In this document: in pieces, positions 1 through 5,498 of the stretch
Position numbering within the stretch: the stretch's first letter is position 1
Layout of the letters: every line of letters starts with the position of its first letter
Source: CAYRLZ01 sp964425275
Lineage (GTDB): Bacteria > Hydrothermota > Tepidihabitantia > Tepidihabitantales > JBDRVQ01
DNA length: 8,216 nt
Assembly: GCA_964425275.1 (NCBI GenBank)
Contig: CAYRLZ010000014.1
Location: forward strand, 1-8,216
Direction of reading: 5' to 3'
Notes under the pieces: generated by a model
What the model was told of the DNA's origin: nothing
Databases searched by the model: none
The model's input: the letters and a program-made list of their open reading frames with translations, nothing else
Translations under genes and position numbers: made by a program

Positions 1-423
1 AACCAAAAGTCCGGGAAAAGGAGCAGAAAAATGTCTTCGGAAAACTTTTCCCCTATTCCCAGGTGAATAGACCCCTTCTCTTAAGAGAATTCTTCTTATC
101 CATTCTTTTGAGACTTCTGGGAAAGATGGGTAATCTAACGAAAGGAAATAGCGAAGAAGAGAGATTTGCGGTTTTCCGGATTCCAAATAATACTCCTTAA
201 GCAACTTTACATCCTCACTTTTGAGTTTTCTTTGTTTTACTTCCCTTTCTCTTTTGAGTAGGTTATTGAGCCCTTCTGTTTTATATTTCTTATATAACCT
301 CGTGAGGTGCCAGTAAGAGTAATTTAGTAGTTTTGCGCCTTCTTCAAGGGAAAGGTGGTCTTCATCAACCAAAGAAAAGACCTTTACCCGGTTTAACAAT
401 TTATCCTCCACCCTAAAAGCCAT
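1..423 (-). CDS. Transposase N-terminal part, IS1202/ISNCY-like DDE family (partial, runs off left edge)
   Basis: The minus strand is open from an ATG at 423-421 to the window edge, giving 141 residues with no stop. Residues about 24-62 look like a helix-turn-helix (LSLEEGAKLLNYSYWHLTRL, then a YKKYKTEGLNNLLKRERE-type tail), as in transposases whose N-terminus reads roughly 'RYREEGAKGLVHR'. Residues about 66-120 form a second small helical DNA-binding region. The final visible residues, RRHFSAPFPGLLV, match the linker that comes just before the first catalytic Asp of the DDE (rve) core, so the catalytic domain lies outside the window. A purine-rich AAGGA sits 3-4 bases upstream of the ATG. 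The gene is divergent from its neighbour and has boxed repeats directly upstream, as expected at the end of an insertion element. The family is recognised from pattern only. IS481-like is the main alternative. Whether the gene is intact cannot be seen. Confidence 0.75.
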   Translation of the reverse strand, partial: MAFRVEDKLLNRVKVFSLVDEDHLSLEEGAKLLNYSYWHLTRLYKKYKTEGLNNLLKREREVKQRKLKSEDVKLLKEYYLESGKPQISLLRYFLSLDYPSFPEVSKEWIRRILLREGVYSPGNRGKVFRRHFSAPFPGLLV

Positions 424-445
424 AATTCCTTCCCTTTTGAGGAGG

Positions 446-474
446 AATATAATCCAAAAAGTTGCGATTTTGAA
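446..474 (-). promoter_or_regulatory. Possible weak promoter of the transposase
   Basis: On the minus strand TTCAAA (474-469) is followed after 17 bases by TATATT (451-446), about 22 bases before the transposase ATG. The -10 is good and the -35 is poor. The -35 lies inside the repeat boxes, so transposase bound there could repress its own gene, a common arrangement. This is inferred from consensus only. Confidence 0.3.
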
Positions 475-508
475 GTTGGAATAAAAGTTGCTATTTTAAA
501 GTTGGAAC
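458..508. repeat. Two tandem 25-bp repeats (four AAGTTG boxes), probable transposon end
   Basis: Positions 458-482 and 484-508 are the same 25-bp unit with 22 of 25 identical bases and one base between them. Each unit carries AAGTTG twice, giving boxes at 459-464, 473-478, 485-490 and 499-504 with start-to-start spacings of 14, 12 and 14. The boxes lie between the divergent transposase and the next gene, so they are best read as transposase-binding sites in the terminal region of the element. Read on the minus strand, the sequence just beyond them begins TGTCG at 512, and many insertion sequences begin with TGT, so 512 may be the tip. The opposite end is outside the window, so inverted-repeat status is unproven. 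Confidence 0.6.
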
Positions 509-518
509 GACATTTTTC

Positions 519-546
519 TTGACATCACAAAAAAAATCAGTATAAT
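519..546 (+). promoter_or_regulatory. Strong sigma-70 type promoter for the propeller-protein gene
   Basis: A perfect TTGACA (519-524) is followed by a 16-base spacer rich in A and a perfect TATAAT (541-546). Transcription should start near 552-554, leaving a short leader of about 16 bases that holds the ribosome binding site. The -35 lies only about 7 bases from the proposed end of the neighbouring insertion element. Confidence 0.85.
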
Positions 547-557
547 ATGCAGTTAAT

Positions 558-565
558 AAGGAGGG
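558..565 (+). promoter_or_regulatory. Strong Shine-Dalgarno AAGGAGGG
   Basis: AAGGAGGG ends three bases before the ATG at 569. It fixes that start and stands out because the genes further downstream have little or no Shine-Dalgarno sequence. Confidence 0.85.
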
Positions 566-568
566 ATT

Positions 569-2311
569 ATGAGGTTCTTTACCCTTTTAATGCTCCTCTT
601 CTCTTCTTTTTCTTTCAGTTTAGAGAAGGGTGATTTGTTGATTAGAGATATCCTGCCAAACGAGAACTCCTTTTCGGGAAAGGTTGGAATTATTCAACCT
701 CGGAATTCTTTTGCTAACTTCGCCCTAATCGGCACGGTTGATACAGTTGGCGGCACTTATTACGACTGGCAGTTTAATGGACCATCTTATCATTGGATTA
801 TTAATGACCCCCCAAATGGCGTCCATTGCCTTTGGATGTATTCGCCAGATGCCCAAACCGGCTTTCCAAATCGGAATATGCGTTATAACTACTACGACCT
901 TTCTACCCGTTCCTGGAATTTCTTGACTCCACCTTATATGAATTATGGTGTCAACGCCTATCAGATACGAACTGGTTTTGGTGGTCTTTCGGTCCTGCCT
1001 TCGGGTGAGGCGGTAGTCTGTGCTCATGGTTATTCACCTCTAACCCCAATCGCCACTAAGGACGCGACACCCGGAAGTGGTTTATTCCCGGATGTCTCTG
1101 ATGGCCCATCGGGTTATCAATGGCCGCCGATATCTATAACCCAGAACAGTTGGATACACTGTCTCTGCATAGATGCTACGACCCAAGACAATCTCTATTA
1201 TACTAAGATTCAAACCTGGCCAACTTGGACAACCCCGGTAGGAATTGGTCCGGTATCCGGAGAGCCCCTCGCTAATCTCGGACCCTGCCATAATATCAAC
1301 TCTTCTCACAATTCTAATAAGGTGGTTTTGATGTGGACGCAATGGGACCATCCCGGCTGTCCAGTTGATAGCGTTGGCTATCGGCTCTCAACTGATGGTG
1401 GTGAGACCTGGGGGCCGGTAACCGCACTTCCTTTCCCACCGGCATTCACTCCGGGTTCAGAGACCACTCCTTCTTTCCACATCTCTTCTATCTATGGCTT
1501 TTTTGACCGTGATGACAATCTCCGTTTTGTCGCATCCCTTCACCCGGTGATTCGTGATACCGGCTGGGTGATTCCAGCCGAGATCTGGCACTATTGTGAG
1601 GCAAATAACCCGGCCTGGTCAAAGGTGAGAAGGGCACTTCCCGAAAGTCTGGCCGCATCGGTTGGTTATAATGCGATATTTGCTACCCGGCCACAAATTG
1701 GTCAAAAACCTTCAACCGGCGAATTAGTGGTTGTCTGGGAGGAGTTCGTTGCCTCTAACCCGGAGCCGGCAACTCAAGTCTTACGGTGTGCCATTTGGGG
1801 TGCGGCGTCAACTGACGGTGGCAATACCTGGCAGAGACCGGTCCTTTTAACCGATACGACATCTACCGTTTCCTTCCGTTTCCCCAGTGTCGCGGGGATA
1901 ATTGATGATACGGTCTGGATAAGTTATCTGGCCGACCTGCAAGCCGGCTTCGTTGTCCAGGGACAAGGACAGGGAACGGAAAATCCAATTATTGTCCATA
2001 AGGTTCCCCTTACCGCATTCACCCGCCCCGGGGTTGCCGAAGCGCGAAAAGAGAAGGCCTTAAATCTTGTGGTCTCTCCTAACCCATTCTCTCGCTCCAC
2101 AAGGTTATCGCTTGTGCTACCGGATAATTCTTCAAGCCTTGTCATCTATGATGCCCAAGGTAAGCCAGTAAAGACCTTCCATTCTCCTACGCCTTTGCTT
2201 TTCTGGAACGGAAGGGATGAGAAGGGAAAAGAATTGCCCCAAGGGATTTACTTCTTGAAACTCTCCGTCGGCGATGAGTTCGTAACCAAAAAGTTAATCC
2301 TCACTGATTAA
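569..2311 (+). CDS. Secreted Asp-box (BNR/sialidase-fold) propeller protein with C-terminal sorting/FlgD-Ig-like domain
   Basis: The 580-residue product begins with a short Sec signal peptide: MR, then a hydrophobic run over residues 3-16, with likely cleavage near residue 17. The body, about residues 25-480, carries two Asp boxes, STDGGETW at 274-281 and STDGGNTW at 414-421. These are the S-x-D-x-G-x-T-W turn motifs of sialidase-like beta-propellers. Residues about 497-580 form an Ig-like C-terminal domain with SPNPF (503-507), a WNGRDEKGKELPQGIYFLKL-type core (546-565) and a short charged end. This resembles the type IX secretion sorting domain or the FlgD-Ig domain found on many FCB and WOR-3-like exoproteins. 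It is probably exported and surface-attached or released. Substrate and enzyme activity are unknown; an Asp box alone does not make it a sialidase. It has its own promoter and terminator, so it is a single-gene unit. Confidence 0.8.
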   Translation: MRFFTLLMLLFSSFSFSLEKGDLLIRDILPNENSFSGKVGIIQPRNSFANFALIGTVDTVGGTYYDWQFNGPSYHWIINDPPNGVHCLWMYSPDAQTGFPNRNMRYNYYDLSTRSWNFLTPPYMNYGVNAYQIRTGFGGLSVLPSGEAVVCAHGYSPLTPIATKDATPGSGLFPDVSDGPSGYQWPPISITQNSWIHCLCIDATTQDNLYYTKIQTWPTWTTPVGIGPVSGEPLANLGPCHNINSSHNSNKVVLMWTQWDHPGCPVDSVGYRLSTDGGETWGPVTALPFPPAFTPGSETTPSFHISSIYGFFDRDDNLRFVASLHPVIRDTGWVIPAEIWHYCEANNPAWSKVRRALPESLAASVGYNAIFATRPQIGQKPSTGELVVVWEEFVASNPEPATQVLRCAIWGAASTDGGNTWQRPVLLTDTTSTVSFRFPSVAGIIDDTVWISYLADLQAGFVVQGQGQGTENPIIVHKVPLTAFTRPGVAEARKEKALNLVVSPNPFSRSTRLSLVLPDNSSSLVIYDAQGKPVKTFHSPTPLLFWNGRDEKGKELPQGIYFLKLSVGDEFVTKKLILTD

Positions 2312-2325
2312 ATTCCCTCTTAAAA

Positions 2326-2362
2326 AGAAGGGGCAGGGAATTTCTCTGCCCCTTTTATTTTT
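2326..2362 (+). terminator. Intrinsic terminator after the propeller-protein gene
   Basis: The arms AAGGGGCAG (2328-2336) and CTGCCCCTT (2346-2354) pair perfectly. A G-U and a G-C pair extend the stem inward, leaving a five-base AATTT loop at 2339-2343. The T-rich run TTTTATTTTT follows at 2353-2362. A-rich sequence on the left (2322-2326) could also let it work weakly on the opposite strand. It separates the propeller gene from the next operon. Confidence 0.92.
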
Positions 2363-2373
2363 GCTCAGAGGGC

Positions 2374-2402
2374 TTGACCAAATCGGTAAGGGTTTGTAAA
2401 AT
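2374..2402 (+). promoter_or_regulatory. Promoter of the lpdA-lipB-S2P-greA-tsaC operon, probably leaderless
   Basis: TTGACC (2374-2379), a 17-base spacer and TAAAAT (2397-2402) form a good sigma-70 type promoter. The -10 ends only five bases before the ATG at 2408, so the expected start of transcription, about 5-9 bases after the -10, falls at or within a base or two of the start codon. No Shine-Dalgarno sequence is present. The promoter lies directly after the terminator of the previous gene. Confidence 0.75.
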
Positions 2403-2407
2403 AGATA

Positions 2408-3772
2408 ATGCGGGATTTAATTATCATTGGTGGTGGACCAGCCGGCTATGCTTGTGCGATTCGTGCCGCCCAGTTGGGGAAAAAGGTAGCACTGATTGAA
2501 AAAGGAAAAATCGGCGGCGTCTGCCTCAATATCGGATGTATACCAACTAAGTCCTATCTCCATTTAACCAAGGTCTTAAAAAAAAGTGAAGAGGTGCAAA
2601 GTGCCGGGATTTCTTTCTCACCACCGCAAATAAATCTTCGGGAGATGAAAAGATGGGTCTTCTTAATCGTGGAGAGACTGAGCAAGGGTATTGAAGGCCT
2701 CTTAAAATCTTTTGGTGTTCAATTGATTTCCGATGAGGGAGAAATCCTACCTCATCGTCAGGTGAGATTAAAAAAAAGAGGGGAGATTCTTACCTCGGAG
2801 GCAGTGGTTATCGCAACCGGCTCTCGCCCCGCTTGCTTAAAAACCTTACCCTTTGATGGCAAAAGGATAATAAATTCCGATTTGGCACTCATGCCGGAAG
2901 AACTGCCGAAAAGCCTTATCATTATTGGTGCCGGGGCGATTGGTCTGGAACTAGCGACTTTTTATTCGCGCCTTAAAACCAAGGTTGCGGTTATTGAAAT
3001 TATGAACCAAATCCTTCCTGGGATTGACCAAGAGATTGCTTCCCGTCTCCAGAGGATAATGGAAAAAGAAGGGATAAGATTTTATCTCACCACTGAGATT
3101 TTGGACTGCGCGGAGACGAGCGAGGGTCTTCGGATAAGAGCAAAAGAACTCACCAGTTCAAATGAGTTTTTCCTAAAGGGAGATAAGATTTTAGTCGCAG
3201 TGGGCCGAATCCCGAACACGGAAAACTTCGCCCTTGAGAAAAAGAATGGGTTTATAAAGACCGATGTCCGTTTTCAAACCAATCTCACCCGTATTTATGC
3301 GATTGGTGATTGCTCAGGACCTCCTTTATTAGCCCATAAGGCCTTTTTTGAGGGGAAAGAATTAGCGGAGATAATTGCCGGCGAACGTGCCCAAAAAAGA
3401 GAATCTCTTATCCCCAACTGTATCTATACCGACCCGGAGATTGCAACAATTGGCTTTTCCGAAGAGAAGGCAAAGTTATGTGGCTTTTCGCCAAAGGTAT
3501 ATAAGATTCCCCTCGCGGCTATCGGTCGGGCACATACCCTCAACCGAATTGAAGGTTTAGCCAAGGCGGTCATAAGTGAAGATAAGAAACTGATTGGTCT
3601 CTCTCTCCTCTGCCCCCACGCCTCAGAATTAATTAGCGAGGCAACACTTTTAATCCAAGAGAAGATAGGACTTAATGCGGCCAGCGCGGTCATCCATCCT
3701 CACCCAACCCTTTCCGAGATTTTATTAGAAACCCTGGAAAAGGCACTCGGCAAGAGTATCCATTCATTATGA
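2408..3772 (+). CDS. lpdA: Dihydrolipoamide dehydrogenase (E3)
   Basis: This flavoprotein reoxidises protein-bound dihydrolipoamide with NAD+ as the E3 subunit of 2-oxoacid dehydrogenase or glycine cleavage complexes in the cytoplasm. The product has 454 residues, close to the usual 450-475. An N-terminal FAD-binding GGGPAGYACAIRAAQLG lies at about 8-24. The redox-active disulfide motif CLNIGCIPTK has Cys39 and Cys44. ATGSR is at 136-140, the NAD-binding GAGAIG at 174-179, and the second FAD motif YAIGD at 297-301. The C-terminal interface motif HPHPTLSE carries the catalytic pair His432 and Glu437. All key residues are present, so it should be active. The start is firm: an in-frame TAG lies at 2402-2404 and the FAD motif begins at once. 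No E1 or E2 gene is in view. A mercuric-reductase or glutathione-reductase relative is less likely because of the GGVCLNIGC disulfide region and the C-terminal motif. Confidence 0.93.
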   Translation: MRDLIIIGGGPAGYACAIRAAQLGKKVALIEKGKIGGVCLNIGCIPTKSYLHLTKVLKKSEEVQSAGISFSPPQINLREMKRWVFLIVERLSKGIEGLLKSFGVQLISDEGEILPHRQVRLKKRGEILTSEAVVIATGSRPACLKTLPFDGKRIINSDLALMPEELPKSLIIIGAGAIGLELATFYSRLKTKVAVIEIMNQILPGIDQEIASRLQRIMEKEGIRFYLTTEILDCAETSEGLRIRAKELTSSNEFFLKGDKILVAVGRIPNTENFALEKKNGFIKTDVRFQTNLTRIYAIGDCSGPPLLAHKAFFEGKELAEIIAGERAQKRESLIPNCIYTDPEIATIGFSEEKAKLCGFSPKVYKIPLAAIGRAHTLNRIEGLAKAVISEDKKLIGLSLLCPHASELISEATLLIQEKIGLNAASAVIHPHPTLSEILLETLEKALGKSIHSL

Positions 3773-4407
3773 GAATCATTGACCTCGGGGTCTTAGAGTT
3801 CAAAAAGGCGGAAAGAATTCAGAAGGCGTGTCATTTGCGACGCGTTCGGGGCGAAGTTTGTGATACCGTCCTCTTTGTCATCCATCCCCCGGTAATAACC
3901 CTGGGGCGTAACGGTAAAATGGAAAATCTCCACTGTGATTTGAAAAAATTGGCCTCGTTAGGCATCTCTTTCTATCGCACCGAAAGAGGAGGCGATATCA
4001 CTTACCACGGTTATGGACAACTGCTCATCTATCCCGTATTCTTTATTGAAAAAGGGCTCGGTGGCATAAGGAAATTTATCCAAAGATGGGAGGATTTGAT
4101 TATTGATACCTTGTTAGCCTTCGGGATTTACGGAGAAAGAGAAAAGAATTTTCCCGGTATTTTTGTGCAAGGGAAAAAGATTTGTTCAATCGGGTTTGCC
4201 TTAAAAGAGAGGACGACTTATCATGGCCTAGCCCTTAATGTGAAGGATGACCTTTTGCCCTTTTCTTTCATCTCGCCCTGCGGGAGAAAAGATATAGAAA
4301 TGACCGCAATGGAGAGGGTTTGCGGGCGTTCCCTTTCAATCTCCGAGGTGAGAGATAAAATTATTTCTGCCCTGCCTCACTTTTTCCATGGAAGAATTAC
4401 TTACTAG
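3769..4407 (+). CDS. lipB: Lipoyl(octanoyl) transferase
   Basis: LipB moves octanoyl from acyl carrier protein to the lysine of lipoyl-domain proteins, the first step of lipoate synthesis; LipA then adds sulfur. The 212-residue product shows the three family signatures: RGGDITYHGYGQLLIYP from residue 73, KKICSIGFAL followed by TTYHGLALNV around 136-158, and SPCGRKDIEMTAM around 169-181. The expected catalytic residues are Lys137 and Cys171, both present. Length is normal for the family. The start ATG overlaps the lpdA stop in an ATGA arrangement, which suggests translational coupling. This pairing makes sense, since LpdA acts on the cofactor whose attachment LipB begins. No lipA is visible in the window. 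Confidence 0.95.
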   Translation: MRIIDLGVLEFKKAERIQKACHLRRVRGEVCDTVLFVIHPPVITLGRNGKMENLHCDLKKLASLGISFYRTERGGDITYHGYGQLLIYPVFFIEKGLGGIRKFIQRWEDLIIDTLLAFGIYGEREKNFPGIFVQGKKICSIGFALKERTTYHGLALNVKDDLLPFSFISPCGRKDIEMTAMERVCGRSLSISEVRDKIISALPHFFHGRITY

Positions 4408-5446
4408 GATTTCCGAGTATTTTGAGATAGAAACGATTGAGGAAAACTGTATCAAAGGAAGTGTCCGTGAGCCGAAGGAGAAAAATATCGCTCACCTAAA
4501 AGAAATCTTCAAAGAGGCTGGTTTCTTCCCCTTCTTTATAAAAGAAGGCACAAAAGACCTCATCCGCCTTGTCTCCGGCGTCGTTTTAAGGGAAGAAAAG
4601 ACCAATTTTATTCTACCGCTTATCCTCCTTTTCTTAACCATCCTCACCACCCTCTTTATCGGTTCTTTGCATCGTGGGGGAAATCCACTCACCTCCCCGA
4701 AAGATTTAATTCTTGGTATCCCCTTTTCATTTTCTCTCCTTCTCATCTTAGGTGGTCATGAATTGGGTCATTACTTCACGGCCCGAAAGAATGGTGTCTT
4801 GGCTACTTTGCCCCTTTTTCTGCCGATTCCCCATCCCTTGATTGGCACGATGGGGGCATTCATTCGGATAAAGTCAATAATCCCAACAAGGAAGGCATTG
4901 ATTAGAGTGGGCATTGCCGGTCCTTTGACCGGCTTTCTAATAGCAATTCCGATAACTGTCATCGGGCTTAGATATTCAAAACTGATAACCCCTTCGGAAC
5001 TGAAAGGCGGAATTGGTCTTGGCTCATCTATTTTATTCCGCTTTCTTTCTAACTTATTTTTTAAGGAAATCCCCCCAGGCAGTGATGTCCTCTTACATCC
5101 GATGGCCTTTGCCGGTTGGCTCGGGCTTTTTGTTACCGCAATGAATCTCCTACCCTTGGGACAACTGGATGGTGGTCATATCGCCTATGCCTTCTTTTAC
5201 AAAAGGGTAAGGATTGTTCAGGGGGTGATGGTTGCTATCCTTTTAATATTAGGTATCAAATGGCCGGGGTGGTATTTCTGGGTTCTCCTCTGCTTTCTTT
5301 TAGGTTTGCGCCATCCGCCGACCCAGGATGAGATAACCGGTCTTAAAAGACAGGAGAAGATTTTAGCCTTACTTGCCTTGCTTTTGTTTATCCTCACTTT
5401 TACCCCTTTTCCTTTTTATGAAGTCTCTCCTCCCAAAATCCATTGA
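4388..5446 (+). CDS. Site-2 protease family (M50) intramembrane zinc metallopeptidase
   Basis: The 352-residue integral membrane protein carries the zinc-binding HELGH (124-128) within a hydrophobic helix and the second S2P signature NLLPLGQLDGGH (253-264), whose Asp261 is the expected third zinc ligand. Residues 1 to about 66 are a soluble alpha-beta domain. Its pattern, a strand with GSVRE then a helix and a phenylalanine-rich strand, resembles the N-terminal domain of cyanobacterial and plant EGY-type S2P proteins. Hydrophobic segments lie at about 74-94, 106-123, 174-195, 238-255, 276-293, 294-307 and 324-342. No PDZ domain is seen. The substrate is unknown; related proteases cut anti-sigma factors or other membrane proteins. 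The start overlaps lipB by 20 bases. No Shine-Dalgarno is visible and an in-frame TGA at 4349 limits upstream extension, so translation probably depends on lipB coupling. Confidence 0.85.
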   Translation: MEELLTRISEYFEIETIEENCIKGSVREPKEKNIAHLKEIFKEAGFFPFFIKEGTKDLIRLVSGVVLREEKTNFILPLILLFLTILTTLFIGSLHRGGNPLTSPKDLILGIPFSFSLLLILGGHELGHYFTARKNGVLATLPLFLPIPHPLIGTMGAFIRIKSIIPTRKALIRVGIAGPLTGFLIAIPITVIGLRYSKLITPSELKGGIGLGSSILFRFLSNLFFKEIPPGSDVLLHPMAFAGWLGLFVTAMNLLPLGQLDGGHIAYAFFYKRVRIVQGVMVAILLILGIKWPGWYFWVLLCFLLGLRHPPTQDEITGLKRQEKILALLALLLFILTFTPFPFYEVSPPKIH

Positions 5447-5498
5447 TTTGCCCAAAAGATATTTTGAAGCCAGTCTTGTCCTCTGTGGTTAAAAATCT

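Noticed and set aside
458..508. CRISPR-like repeats
   Set aside because: The two units are directly adjacent with one base between them and no spacer, there are only two, and they lie beside a transposase gene. A transposon end explains them better.
725..1351. Open frames opposite and within the propeller gene
   Set aside because: They overlap a gene with a clear promoter, Shine-Dalgarno, signal peptide and domains, and their products look random.
569..2311. Calling the propeller protein a sialidase
   Set aside because: Two Asp boxes mark the fold but not the activity. I could not identify a convincing RIP/FRIP motif or Arg triad, so no enzyme name is given.
5464..5495. A separate promoter in the 52-base gap before greA
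   Set aside because: TTGAAG at 5464 and an A-rich TTAAAA near 5489 are 19 bases apart and both are poor matches. This is not strong enough to list as a feature.
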